DNA of 64,000 bases from Salinicola halophyticus (GTDB lineage Bacteria; Pseudomonadota; Gammaproteobacteria; Pseudomonadales; Halomonadaceae). The translations under genes were made by a program, and so were the position numbers. Shown here one piece after another: positions 54,113 to 62,350 of this stretch (within the stretch, counting starts at the first letter, position 1; each line of letters starts with the position of its first letter). Location: NCBI RefSeq assembly GCF_003206695.1, contig NZ_PZJN01000003.1, forward strand, positions 331,323-395,322, given 5' to 3'. Below the pieces are notes generated by a model. The model did no database searches. It was not told the origin of the DNA and saw nothing but the letters and a program-made list of their open reading frames with translations.

Positions 54113-54881
54113 CCGTCTCGGCTGGAGTCGCTGGATGCGTCCGCTGCTGGCGCTCGTCGTCCTCGTCGCGGTGTGGCAGCTCATTCTGACGCTGACCGGC
54201 GTGCCCCGCTATATTCTGCCCTCGCCGATGGCCGTCTGTCGCGCCCTGATCGAGCAGCGCGGACTGCTGGCCCATCATGCCGGCATCACCGCCATCGAGA
54301 TCGTGGCGGGACTGATCGGCGGCATCCTTCTGGGGCTGGCCACCGCATTGGCGCTGGCTCGATTCCGGGCGCTACGCCGAACGCTGCTGCCATTACTGCT
54401 GATCAGTCAGGCCATTCCGCTGTTCGCGCTGGCGCCGATCCTGATGCTGTGGCTCGGCTATGGCATCGGCCCCAAGATCCTGATGGCCATGGTCATCATC
54501 TACTTTCCGGTGGCCTCGACCGGCTACGATGGCCTGCGCCAGACGCCTCAGGGGTGGCTGGATCTGGCCCGGACGTTCGGGTTGAGCCGGCGTCAGCGGC
54601 TGCTGAAGGTCCAGCTGCCGGCCGCTTTGCCGTCGCTGGCCTCCGGACTCCGCATGGCAGCCAGCGCCGCGCCGATCGGCGCCGTGATCGGCGAATGGGT
54701 GGGCTCGAGTCAGGGGCTTGGCTACCTGATGCTGAACGCCAATGCCCGGCTGCAGATCGACCTGATGTTTGCCGCCCTGGTCGTGCTGGTCGCGTTCGCC
54801 TTGCTGCTCTACTTCGGCGTCGACGCCGCCTTGAGACTGGCGATGCCGTGGCAGCAGGACCGGATAACGACCGATGACTGA
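54105..54881 (+). CDS. thiX: ABC transporter permease for thiamine precursor uptake (ThiX type)
   Basis: Inner-membrane permease of 258 residues, six predicted helices. The EAA-like loop is DLARTFGLSRRQRLLKVQLP, and EWVGSSQGLGYLMLNANARL follows. Both are typical of the SsuC/TauC/ThiX group. The start lies inside the end of thiZ. It is placed with ThiY by operon context and the riboswitch rather than by sequence alone. The next gene follows after 115 bases. Confidence 0.9.
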   Translation: MTDRLGWSRWMRPLLALVVLVAVWQLILTLTGVPRYILPSPMAVCRALIEQRGLLAHHAGITAIEIVAGLIGGILLGLATALALARFRALRRTLLPLLLISQAIPLFALAPILMLWLGYGIGPKILMAMVIIYFPVASTGYDGLRQTPQGWLDLARTFGLSRRQRLLKVQLPAALPSLASGLRMAASAAPIGAVIGEWVGSSQGLGYLMLNANARLQIDLMFAALVVLVAFALLLYFGVDAALRLAMPWQQDRITTDD

Positions 54882-54996
54882 AGCCGATATGACATCTGGC
54901 GCCGACAACCGCGCCTTGCCTTCAGGCCATCGGCTGAACGCATGACCTGAGACGAACACCTAAGACCATCCATTCGACCCAACGAGGGAATCCGGA

Positions 54997-56040
54997 ATGA
55001 TGACTTCACGCTCGACGCCGTGGTACCGCAGGCTGGCCATGAACCTGGGACTGTTCGGTCTGACTCTGGTCGGCCTGGCATTGTTCGGTCTGACATCAGC
55101 CTCGCCGGCACTGGCGCAGGACAACGACGACGACCTGGCGCCACCGCAGATGATCCCTTTGAGCGTGATGCTCGACTGGTACGTCAATCCGGTCCACGCC
55201 CCGATCATCATCGCCAAGCAGCGCGGACTGTTCGAGAAGCGCGGGCTGGATGTCGATATCCAGTCCCCCGCCGACCCCAGCGTTCCGCCGAAGCTGGTCG
55301 CCGCCGGGCGCATCGATCTCGCGGTCAGCTATCAACCTCAGCTGCATCTGCAGGTCGACCAGGGGCTACCCGTCGTCCGGGTCGGCACGCTGATCGCGAC
55401 GCCGTTGAACGCACTGCTGGTGCGCGCGGACAGCGGAATCGACGATATCTCCCAGCTTGCGGGCAAGAAGATCGGCTACTCGGTGGGCGGCGTCGAGGAA
55501 GTGCTGCTTGCGGCGATGCTCGAGCACAACGGCCTGAGCCTGAAGGATGTCGAGATGGTCAACGTCAACTTCTCGCTGACACCTGCCCTGATCAGCGAGA
55601 AAGTGGATGCAGTGACCGGTGCGTTCCGCAATTTCGAGCTGGCGCAGATGAAACAGGAAGGCGTCGAAGGCAAGGCGTTCTATATCGAGGAGCAAGGGGT
55701 CCCCGACTACGACGAGCTGATCTTCGTCGCCAATCGCGACACGCTCGATCAGCATCGCGACGCCGATCGACGCTTCATGGATGCCATCGGCGAGGCGACC
55801 TCCTGGATCATCAACCATCCTGACGACGCCTGGCAGAGCTTCATCGGCTATGATCCGTCGCTGGATACGCCGCTGAACGCCGCGGCGTGGAAAGCCACCC
55901 TGCCGCGCTTCGCGCTGCGTCCCTCGGCGCTCGATACCAAACGCTATCGCGACTTCGAAGCCTTCCTGCTCGAGCGAGGGCAGATCAAGGCGCAGAGTCC
56001 GGTTTCTCGTCTCGCGGTGGATCTCAACGCGTCCCCGTGA
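54997..56040 (+). CDS. thiY: HMP/thiamine-precursor-binding protein (ThiY, NMT1/THI5-like)
   Basis: Periplasmic binding protein of 347 residues. The signal peptide has a hydrophobic core built from a 15-bp DNA repeat (GLFGLTLVGLALFGLTSAS) and is cleaved near ALAQDN. The mature part begins IPLSVMLDWYVNPVHAPIII, the ThiY/THI5-like start, and includes GRIDLAVSYQPQLHLQVDQG. It binds pyrimidine precursors of thiamine for ThiXZ. Ribosome binding site GAGGG precedes the start. The repeat in the signal peptide is unusual. Confidence 0.92.
   Translation: MMTSRSTPWYRRLAMNLGLFGLTLVGLALFGLTSASPALAQDNDDDLAPPQMIPLSVMLDWYVNPVHAPIIIAKQRGLFEKRGLDVDIQSPADPSVPPKLVAAGRIDLAVSYQPQLHLQVDQGLPVVRVGTLIATPLNALLVRADSGIDDISQLAGKKIGYSVGGVEEVLLAAMLEHNGLSLKDVEMVNVNFSLTPALISEKVDAVTGAFRNFELAQMKQEGVEGKAFYIEEQGVPDYDELIFVANRDTLDQHRDADRRFMDAIGEATSWIINHPDDAWQSFIGYDPSLDTPLNAAAWKATLPRFALRPSALDTKRYRDFEAFLLERGQIKAQSPVSRLAVDLNASP
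55045..55104. repeat. 15-bp tandem repeat inside the thiY signal peptide
   Basis: CTGGGACTGTTCGGT, CTGACTCTGGTCGGC, CTGGCATTGTTCGGT and CTGACATCAGCCTCG are in frame and encode LGLFG, LTLVG, LALFG and LTSAS. The first three are clearly related; the fourth is more diverged. Confidence 0.85.
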
Positions 56041-56060
56041 CGCGCATTCCGGTGGATGAC

Positions 56061-56999
56061 ATGAGTTCGAATTCAACCGGCGGCGATTCCTCGCGCCCCG
56101 AACCGTCGCGCCCCGAACTGTTGCGCTCCGAAGCCTGGCGCTACGACCCGCAGCAGGACCCGGTCGAGACGCTCCCCAGCGTCTCGCTCGACGACCTGGC
56201 CGCGCTTCCCGCCCGGCCGGGTGTCTACGTCTTTTTCGGTCTCAACGATTTACCGCTCTATGTCGGCAAGAGTGTCGATATCCGCAGCCGCATCCGCAGC
56301 CATGTCCAGCAGCCGGCCAGCCGGCGGCATGCCCAGATGATCGACCAGACCCAACGTATCGCCTGGCTTCGGACCAGCGGCGATCTCGGCGCGCAACTGC
56401 TCGAGGCCGACTTGATCAAACGCTGGATGCCGCTCTACAACCGCCAGTTGCGCAAGCGCGTCCGCATGGTGAGCTGGAACTGGCCCGAGGGCGATGCCCG
56501 GCCGGCGTTGACCGACGGCCAGTGGGTGGTGACGGCACGAACACAGTTCTACGGCCTGTTCCGCAATCGCCGCGATGCGCAGATGACATTACGCGACATC
56601 GCCACCGAGGAATCGCTCTGCCTGCGGGTGCTGGGGCTCGAAGCGGGCAGCGGGCGCTGCTTCGGCTATCAGATCGGGCGCTGCCGTGGCGCCTGCTGCG
56701 GTGGGGAGACCCTTGACGACCACGCCTCGCGAGCGCGTGACGCCATGGAGCGGCTGCGCATCGAGAACTGGCCCTGGCCCGGCCGGGTCGCCTTCCGTGA
56801 AACCAATCGCCATGGCGAGGCCGGGCTGCATATCGTCGATCACTGGCACTATCAAGGCAGTGTCACCCGCCTCGAGGAGCTCGACGTGCTGCCCGACACT
56901 CGCGGCTTCGACATCGATACCTACCGCATTCTCAATCGCTTCATTGCCGCGTCGAGCCCGGCGATCGAGGCCATCCCGATCGATGGCGAGATTGACTGA
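56061..56999 (+). CDS. cho: Excinuclease Cho (UvrC-like, GIY-YIG)
   Basis: Nuclease of 312 residues resembling the N-terminal half of UvrC. The GIY-YIG domain is at about residues 60-140 (RPGVYVFFGLNDLPLYVGKS, with LLEADLIKRWMPLYNRQL). A Cys-rich segment CFGYQIGRCRGACCGGE, as in UvrC, follows. In E. coli Cho makes the 3' incision at lesions and is SOS-induced; I see no LexA box upstream here. A repeat region (SRPEPSRPELLRSEAW) occupies residues 11-26. It begins 20 bases after thiY, so it may be co-transcribed with the thiamine transporter. Confidence 0.9.
   Translation: MSSNSTGGDSSRPEPSRPELLRSEAWRYDPQQDPVETLPSVSLDDLAALPARPGVYVFFGLNDLPLYVGKSVDIRSRIRSHVQQPASRRHAQMIDQTQRIAWLRTSGDLGAQLLEADLIKRWMPLYNRQLRKRVRMVSWNWPEGDARPALTDGQWVVTARTQFYGLFRNRRDAQMTLRDIATEESLCLRVLGLEAGSGRCFGYQIGRCRGACCGGETLDDHASRARDAMERLRIENWPWPGRVAFRETNRHGEAGLHIVDHWHYQGSVTRLEELDVLPDTRGFDIDTYRILNRFIAASSPAIEAIPIDGEID
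56091..56150. repeat. 15-bp tandem repeat inside the cho N-terminus
   Basis: TCGCGCCCCGAACCG, TCGCGCCCCGAACTG, TTGCGCTCCGAAGCC and TGGCGCTACGACCCG are in frame and encode SRPEP, SRPEL, LRSEA and WRYDP. The first two differ by a single base. Confidence 0.92.
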
Positions 57000-57009
57000 T
57001 ACCCGATGC

Positions 57010-57049
57010 GAGATCGAGTGATACGACGCGTGATCGACTGATATGACGA
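57010..57049. repeat. 20-bp degenerate tandem repeat between cho and the esterase gene
   Basis: GAGATCGAGTGATACGACGC (57010-57029) and GTGATCGACTGATATGACGA (57030-57049) are in phase. A diverged 22-base copy (56988-57009) overlaps the end of cho. The array fills the gap between these two convergent genes. Confidence 0.8.
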
Positions 57050-57050
57050 G

Positions 57051-57836
57051 CTACGGCGCGTCGATGAAGCGATTCACCGCTTCGCGAAAGGCTTCCGGCT
57101 GCTCGGCGTGCAGCCAGTGGCCGGCGCCGTCCAGCGTCTGCCACTTCGCGCCGGGCAGAACCGCCTCGACCGCGTCGCGATAATCGTCTCGCACGTAGGG
57201 TGACGCGCCACCACGGATCAACAGTGTCGGCCCTTCGAAGGGTGCGTCCCCATCGGGGGCGGCGACGATATCTTCATAGCCGGCACTGATTTCGTCGAGC
57301 CCTACGCGCCAGCGCATCACGCCGTCGTCGTCGCTCACCAGATTGGTGGCCAGAAACTGCCGCGTGGGCGCGCTGTCGATCGCCTCTTCCATCAGCCTGC
57401 CGGCATCGCGGCGCGAAGTCGGCTCGGCCGCCTCGACCCGACGCATGGCGCTGAAAATATCGTCGTGACCATGGGCATAGACCACCGGGGCGATATCGGC
57501 GACGACCAGGTGAGCCACCCGTGCCGGATGCAGGCGTGCCAGCGTCATCGCGACCTTGCCGCCCATCGAATGGCCCAACAGGTCGATCCTGTCGATCTCG
57601 AGCGTATCCAGCAGCGCGATCACATCGGCCGCCATCGACGCATAGCGCATGCCGTCGACATGCGGCGAGCGACCATGATTGCGTAGATCGACCGCGATCA
57701 CGCGACGCTCGCTCTGCCACTGTTTGATATGGGAACGCCAGTTGTCGGCGCTGCCGAACAGGCCGTGCAGCACGACTAGCGGAAGCGCGGTCCGGGCGTT
57801 CTCCGGCTCACCGGTATCGATACAATGAAGTTGCAA
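57051..57836 (-). CDS. Alpha/beta-hydrolase esterase (YbfF type)
   Basis: Hydrolase of 261 residues. The nucleophile elbow is GHSMGGKVA, the oxyanion region LHGLFGSADNW, and the catalytic Asp and His lie around LLIRGGASPYV and DGAGHWLHAEQP. LRNHGRSPH is characteristic of YbfF-type acyl-CoA or short-chain esterases. I placed the start at a TTG (57836), because AGGAG lies 8 bases upstream and the protein then begins MQLHCIDTGE; a longer frame reaches 57899. Confidence 0.88.
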   Translation of the reverse strand: MQLHCIDTGEPENARTALPLVVLHGLFGSADNWRSHIKQWQSERRVIAVDLRNHGRSPHVDGMRYASMAADVIALLDTLEIDRIDLLGHSMGGKVAMTLARLHPARVAHLVVADIAPVVYAHGHDDIFSAMRRVEAAEPTSRRDAGRLMEEAIDSAPTRQFLATNLVSDDDGVMRWRVGLDEISAGYEDIVAAPDGDAPFEGPTLLIRGGASPYVRDDYRDAVEAVLPGAKWQTLDGAGHWLHAEQPEAFREAVNRFIDAP

Positions 57837-57925
57837 CGTCGTCTCTCCTGATAATCTGCCTGACACCGTTGGAGCAGAATAACAAAGCCTGCGCCGCAAC
57901 GCCGATCCGTCGCGTCACGACACCC

Positions 57926-58606
57926 TCAACTCCGCTGGCGCGATACGCCCGGCAGATTCAACTGGTCGCGCTGCGTCAGCAGACGCCGCCCCAGATAGGC
58001 CAGCAGCACGCCATACAACGGCAGGAAGAAAACCAGGCTGATCGTTAGTTTGACGGCGTAGTCGAACCAGGCGATTTCGACCCAGTGCTGCCGCATGAAG
58101 GGATCCGGGCCCTGCCAGAAAGCGATCGCAAAGAAGGCGAAGGTATCCGCCAGATTCCCCAGGATGGTGGAGAACGTCGGCGCGACCCACCAGGCGCGAA
58201 GACGGCGCATCCGATCGAAGACGTGAATGTCGAGCAGCTGACCAAGCACATAGGCCATGAAACTGGCCAGCGCAATCCGGCCGACAAACAGATTCCACTG
58301 CGCCAACGCTTCGAAGCCCTGGAAGCGGCCCTGCTGAAACAGCACCGATACCCCATAGGAAACCAGCAACGCTGGCAACATCACGCTGGCGATGATGCGC
58401 CGCGCCGATGACTTGCCGAATAGCCTGACCGTCAGATCGGTGGCCAGAAAGATGAAGGGGAAACTGAAAGCACCCCAGGTGGTATGTAACCCCCAGAGCG
58501 TAAAGGGTAGCTGAACCAGATAGTTACTGGCGGTGATCACCAGCACGTGAAAACTGACCAGCCAGAACAGGGCGAGCCGGAGTTGGCGACTGTCGAGTGT
58601 CAACAT
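57926..58606 (-). CDS. yhhQ: Queuosine precursor transporter YhhQ (VUT family)
   Basis: Inner-membrane protein of 226 residues with about six helices. Family parts: VSFHVLVITASNYLVQLPFT, FPFIFLATDLTVRLFGKSSA, DIHVFDRMRR, and STILGNLADTFAFFAIAFW, which includes the conserved Asn and Asp. YhhQ takes up 7-cyano-7-deazaguanine precursors for queuosine in tRNA. The long, hairpin-rich 5' region (58607-58749) suggests post-transcriptional control. It is divergent from an ArsR regulator. Confidence 0.92.
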   Translation of the reverse strand: MLTLDSRQLRLALFWLVSFHVLVITASNYLVQLPFTLWGLHTTWGAFSFPFIFLATDLTVRLFGKSSARRIIASVMLPALLVSYGVSVLFQQGRFQGFEALAQWNLFVGRIALASFMAYVLGQLLDIHVFDRMRRLRAWWVAPTFSTILGNLADTFAFFAIAFWQGPDPFMRQHWVEIAWFDYAVKLTISLVFFLPLYGVLLAYLGRRLLTQRDQLNLPGVSRQRS

Positions 58607-58749
58607 GGAGAACCTTTTTCGTTTGCCGGCGCTTCTGACCCATGAAGCGTGTGTCTACCGGAGCGTGGCCGAGGGGTAAGGGAACCCTCTGGATGACGTG
58701 GTTGTGACGCCGTGATGGCGTCGCCCGCGAATAGCGGGCAAATATTATA
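58607..58749 (-). promoter_or_regulatory. Hairpin-rich 5' leader of yhhQ
   Basis: A perfect TATAAT lies on the minus strand at 58744-58749. The inferred leader of about 130 bases then holds three stems: GCCCGC/GCGGGC (58723-58739), GACGCC/GGCGTC (58706-58722) and an imperfect GAGGG/CCCTC (58671-58689). The first two are directly adjacent perfect hairpins. It does not match the preQ1-I motif that I know. Confidence 0.5.
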
Positions 58750-58807
58750 GAGATTGGGAAGATCAACGGCCAGAAAAACTACCGATTGTCACGGGTTAAA
58801 AAACTAT

Positions 58808-58824
58808 TGTAACACTAAGTTACA
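58808..58824. promoter_or_regulatory. Proposed ArsR operator
   Basis: TGTAAC-ACTAA-GTTACA is a perfect inverted repeat. It overlaps TTGTAA (58807-58812) and the 18-base spacer to TAATAT (58831-58836), a plausible promoter for the ArsR gene at 58899, so autorepression is likely. Confidence 0.65.
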
Positions 58825-58898
58825 TTAAGCTAATATGACGCGAGACTGAACCGCCGGTTCAGTGTTGGCAACCCGCCAACGCGAATGCGGAATTTTTT

Positions 58899-59201
58899 AT
58901 GACGACCACAGTTACCCCGCTCGGCGATCACCAGATCGGCCCTGCCACGGCCACGCTCAAGGCTATCGCCAACGAAAGCCGGTTGCGCATCTTGTGCCTG
59001 TTGATGCGTGGCGAGCGTTCGGTTACCCAGATCAACCAGGAGATGACGCTGAGTCAATCAGCGCTGTCACAGCATCTGGCGGTGCTACGCCAGGAGCGTC
59101 TGGTATCGACACGTCGCAGCTCGCAGGTGATCTACTATTCACTCCAGGGCAATGCTGCCGAGCGCCTGATTCAGACGCTCGGCGAGCTGGACATCGGCTG
59201 A
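58899..59201 (+). CDS. ArsR-family winged-helix regulator
   Basis: Protein of 100 residues. The winged-helix core is ALKAIANESRLRILCLLMRG, then MTLSQSALSQHLAVLRQERL and VSTRRSSQVIYYSLQ. It has a single Cys (ILCLL) and lacks the ELCVCDL metal motif, so it is not a classical arsenite or zinc sensor; a redox or unknown ligand is possible. It is divergent from yhhQ, and a perfect inverted repeat sits in its promoter. sohB is convergent with it, 19 bases away. Confidence 0.9.
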   Translation: MTTTVTPLGDHQIGPATATLKAIANESRLRILCLLMRGERSVTQINQEMTLSQSALSQHLAVLRQERLVSTRRSSQVIYYSLQGNAAERLIQTLGELDIG

Positions 59202-59220
59202 CACCCATAGCGAAGCGATA

Positions 59221-60273
59221 CTAGCGGCGCTGCCAGCGCAGATCGTCGACGCGCTGGAGCACGCCGTCGACGCCTTTTTCCAGACGGCTGTCCACGCCTT
59301 TGCCCAGCCTGCCGATCAGGCCGGTGCGGGTCTCCAGCGATACCTTCAATACCCGAGCTCGCTGGCGCTGCTTCTCCAGCAGATAGGCGTCGCTGGTGCC
59401 CACGGCATCGACCAGGCCGGCGGCCAGCGCCTGGCTGCCATACCAGATCTCGCCGGTCGCGACGGACTCGACATCCAGCCCGGGGCGTCGCTCCCCGACG
59501 TAATGCTTGAACAGGTCATGAGTCGAGGCCAGATCCTCGAGAAACTTGGCTCGCCCTTCTTCGCTGTTCTCGCCCAGTACGGTCAGCGTGCGCTTATAGC
59601 GCCCGGCGGTCAGCAGTTCCACATCGACATCGTGCTTCTTGAGCAGACGATGGACGTTGGGTATCTGGGCCACGACCCCAATCGACCCGATCACGGCAAA
59701 GGGCGCCGCGATCAGCTGGTTGGCGCAGCATGCCATCATGTAGCCGCCGCTGGCCGCGACCTTGTCGACGCATACCGTCAGTCGGGCCCCGGCGTCGCGA
59801 AGACGATCCAGCTGGGCCGCCGCCAATCCGTAACTGTGGACCAGCCCGCCGCCCGACTGCAGCCGCAGCACGACCTCGTCGCCTGACCGAATCTCCTCGA
59901 GCAGCAGCGACACCAGCTCGGCCAGCGCGGGTGTGCCGGACGCCTTGAGGTCACCATTGAAATCCAGCACCCAGACTCGCTCGCTATTGGCATCCGCGAG
60001 TTCCTTGGCGGACTGCTTGTCAGCCTGCTTGCCGGATTTCTTGAGCCGCTTGGCGAGCTGGCGCCGGCTCGCCTTGGGCTCAGCCGCCAGACGCAGCTGT
60101 CGGCGCCGACGCTGAAAGCGCTCATCGAGCTCGACGACCTTCAACGTCGCCCCATCACCGCTCTGCCCTTTTCGTCGCCCGTGGGCGATCAATGTCAGGA
60201 TCACCCCGAGGGCGATCAACAGAGTGGCGGTCTTCGCCAGAAAAAGGCCATAGTCGGCCAGCCATTCGATCAC
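59221..60273 (-). CDS. sohB: Inner-membrane serine peptidase SohB
   Basis: Protease of 350 residues, S49 family. An N-terminal transmembrane helix (FLAKTATLLIALGVILTLIA) and a Lys/Arg-rich linker come first. The catalytic domain follows, with the nucleophile Ser in DKVAASGGYMMA, the Lys in AGRYKRTLTVLG and IGSIGVVAQIPN near the active site. The domain is anchored at the inner membrane. The gene is divergent from the SCP2 gene, with about 185 bases between starts. Confidence 0.94.
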   Translation of the reverse strand: MIEWLADYGLFLAKTATLLIALGVILTLIAHGRRKGQSGDGATLKVVELDERFQRRRRQLRLAAEPKASRRQLAKRLKKSGKQADKQSAKELADANSERVWVLDFNGDLKASGTPALAELVSLLLEEIRSGDEVVLRLQSGGGLVHSYGLAAAQLDRLRDAGARLTVCVDKVAASGGYMMACCANQLIAAPFAVIGSIGVVAQIPNVHRLLKKHDVDVELLTAGRYKRTLTVLGENSEEGRAKFLEDLASTHDLFKHYVGERRPGLDVESVATGEIWYGSQALAAGLVDAVGTSDAYLLEKQRQRARVLKVSLETRTGLIGRLGKGVDSRLEKGVDGVLQRVDDLRWQRR

Positions 60274-60459
60274 TTCACGCTCCTTGCACTGAGAAATACC
60301 CGTTTCCAGGCCTTCGTTCTATCCGAGTCGTCTACGCCAAACTCGTTTTCGCCCCGACGATCGTCTGGCGCCTGGTTGAGGCCAGCATGCGCTTGCACGA
60401 GACTTGCATGAAAATATGGGCAATGATTTGCTTAGCGTTTTGTGACCGGAGAGACCCTC

Positions 60460-60780
60460 ATGGAAGACCAGCAACTGATTGCCAAGCTCCGCGCGCGCTT
60501 CGACGCCGAGGCTGCCGAGTCGGTGTCGGCCATCTATCAATTCGATCTCGACGACGTCGACGACTACCACATGTCGATCGATCACGGCGTGCTCGATATC
60601 CAACCCGGTCGTCATCCGGATCCTAGCGTCACCATCATCAGCGACACGCAGACACTGTTGGCGCTGGTGAGGAAAGAACTCAATACCATGCAGGCGTTGC
60701 TGACGGGCAAGGTCAAGGTCAAGGGTGACATCGGCCTTGCCAGCCGGCTACCCAAGCTGTTCGGCAAATCCAAGGCCTGA
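60460..60780 (+). CDS. SCP2 sterol-binding domain protein
   Basis: Small protein of 106 residues with the SCP2 fold pattern: SAIYQFDLDDVDDYHMSIDH, VLDIQPGRHPDPSVTIISDT, then TLLALVRKELNTMQALLTGK and VKVKGDIGLASRLPKLFG. Such proteins bind lipid or hydrophobic ligands. The ATG at 60460 follows a GGAGAG box; a GTG at 60442 is an alternative. It ends 10 bases from the convergent nudC. Ligand unknown. Confidence 0.9.
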   Translation: MEDQQLIAKLRARFDAEAAESVSAIYQFDLDDVDDYHMSIDHGVLDIQPGRHPDPSVTIISDTQTLLALVRKELNTMQALLTGKVKVKGDIGLASRLPKLFGKSKA

Positions 60781-60790
60781 GTCGGCCCGA

Positions 60791-61558
60791 TCAGCGCACC
60801 GCCACCGATTCGCAGTGAGTGTCGATCAACTGGCGCGAGATCGAGTAGACCGGCGGAAGCTGCGGCAGCTTCTGCGGGCGAAACCAGGCCGCATCGACGA
60901 TCTCTTCCCCATCGATGCGGATGCGTCGACTGGCGGCTTCGGCGAAGAATCCCATCATCAGCGAGTGCGGGAACGGCCACGACTGACTCTTGAAGAAGCT
61001 GACGCGACCGACATCGACACCCACCTCTTCCATCACTTCTCGCCTGACCGCAGCCTCCACCGCCTCGCCCGGCTCGATGAAGCCGGCCAGCGTCGAGTAG
61101 CGCTGAGGCGGGAATCGAGGGCTGCGCGCCAGCAGCATGTCCTTGCCGTGGGTCACCAGCGTGATGATGCATGGCGAGATGCGCGGATAGCCGCGTAGAC
61201 CGCAGTTATCGCACTGCATCGCGAACTCGTGGACGAGCCGCCGTGTGGCATGGCCGCAGCGGCCACAGAAGCGATGATCCCGCTCCCAGCGCGTGACCTG
61301 GAGCGCCGTTGCCAACAGCTCGCTCTGCGCGGCCGGCACCTGCGCAAGCCAATCGCGGAACGCCGGCCAATCGTCGCGCCCCTCCTCGACCACCACGGCC
61401 ACGGGCTCACCCAGCCAGTAACCCAGCGGCAGCGCCCGTTCCGGCCAGCGTTCGCAGCGAATCAGCATGTTGCCGGCATCCGACGCCACGCCGTTGTCGC
61501 TCATGCGCAGCAGCCAGCCGCCCTTGGCATCCGCCGGCGGCATCTCGCGTTGTAACAT
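60791..61558 (-). CDS. nudC: NAD+/NADH pyrophosphatase, RNA decapping NudC
   Basis: Nudix hydrolase of 255 residues. The zinc ribbon is readable as two CxxC pairs (CGRCGH and CDNCG). The Nudix box GFIEPGEAVEAAVRREVMEE, followed by VGV, is complete. The NudC SQSWPFPHSLMMGF motif that binds the nicotinamide nucleotide follows. The family cleaves NADH and removes NAD caps from RNA. The start at 61558 overlaps the dnaQ stop by one base (TGATG); the longer frame upstream is a shadow. Confidence 0.94.
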   Translation of the reverse strand: MLQREMPPADAKGGWLLRMSDNGVASDAGNMLIRCERWPERALPLGYWLGEPVAVVVEEGRDDWPAFRDWLAQVPAAQSELLATALQVTRWERDHRFCGRCGHATRRLVHEFAMQCDNCGLRGYPRISPCIITLVTHGKDMLLARSPRFPPQRYSTLAGFIEPGEAVEAAVRREVMEEVGVDVGRVSFFKSQSWPFPHSLMMGFFAEAASRRIRIDGEEIVDAAWFRPQKLPQLPPVYSISRQLIDTHCESVAVR

Positions 61559-62307
61559 CAGCGTGGGGTCTCCGGCAGAGTCAAGGCATCCCAGTGGCAC
61601 TGACCCGCCGCCTGGCGAATCTGCTCGAGGCGCTGCTGATGCGCTTCCCACTCGGCTGCGCTCGGCTGGACCACGGCCAGCGTCGCGCCGTTACGCTCGA
61701 CCTGACGCCTGCCGCTGGCGCCGCCGGACTCCCGATTCTCGCTGGTGTCGTTGCCGGCCAGCGACAGCGCGGTCTGGCCCCCGGTCATGGCGAGATAGAC
61801 TTCGGCCAGGATTTCGGAGTCCAGCAGCGCGCCGTGGAGCACACGCTGGCCATTGTCGATGTCGTAGCGCTTGCACAGCGCGTCGAGGCTGTTGCGCTGC
61901 CCCGGGTGCATCTGCCGCGCCATCTTCAACGTGTCCAGAATGCTGCAGTGCTCGGCCACCGGCCCCAGCATCGGCTCCCCGCGGGCCGCGTTCAGCAACT
62001 TGAACTCATGATCGAAGAAGCCGACGTCGAACGGGGCATTGTGGATCACCAGCTGCGCGCCGCGCATGAACTCCCACAGGTCGTCGGCGATCTGCGCGAA
62101 GACGGGCTCGTTGGCGACCCGTTCGCTGGTAATGCCGTGAATCTCGACGGCTTCCGCTTCGATATCCCGTTGCGGGTTGACGTACTGGTGATAGGTCCGT
62201 CCGGTGAACCGGCGATTGACCAGTTCGATGCCGCCGATCTCGATGATGCGATGGCCTTCCCGCGGATCGATACCGGTGGTTTCCGTGTCCATGACGATTT
62301 GACGCAT
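61558..62307 (-). CDS. dnaQ: DNA polymerase III epsilon subunit (proofreading)
   Basis: 3'-5' exonuclease of 249 residues. The DEDDh residues are present: Asp7 and Glu9 in MDTETTG, Asp in HNAPFDVGFFDHEF, and His and Asp in HGALLDSEILAE. The C-terminal tail (about residues 180-249) binds the polymerase alpha subunit. In this genome it follows rnhA on the same strand, as in E. coli where they are neighbours but divergent. It overlaps nudC by one base. A 15-bp tandem array lies upstream. Confidence 0.96.
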   Translation of the reverse strand: MRQIVMDTETTGIDPREGHRIIEIGGIELVNRRFTGRTYHQYVNPQRDIEAEAVEIHGITSERVANEPVFAQIADDLWEFMRGAQLVIHNAPFDVGFFDHEFKLLNAARGEPMLGPVAEHCSILDTLKMARQMHPGQRNSLDALCKRYDIDNGQRVLHGALLDSEILAEVYLAMTGGQTALSLAGNDTSENRESGGASGRRQVERNGATLAVVQPSAAEWEAHQQRLEQIRQAAGQCHWDALTLPETPR

Positions 62308-62350
62308 ACCGTTATCCTCGCTTGTGTCCGGCGGCTTGAATGTCCGGAGG

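Noticed and set aside
56000-56060. LexA box ahead of cho
   Set aside because: cho is SOS-controlled in E. coli, but no CTGT-N8-ACAG element is present in the short gap after thiY.
58607-58740. Known preQ1 riboswitch ahead of yhhQ
   Set aside because: The leader has hairpins, but I could not find the preQ1-I signature of a short stem followed by an A-rich tail. It is reported only as a structured leader.
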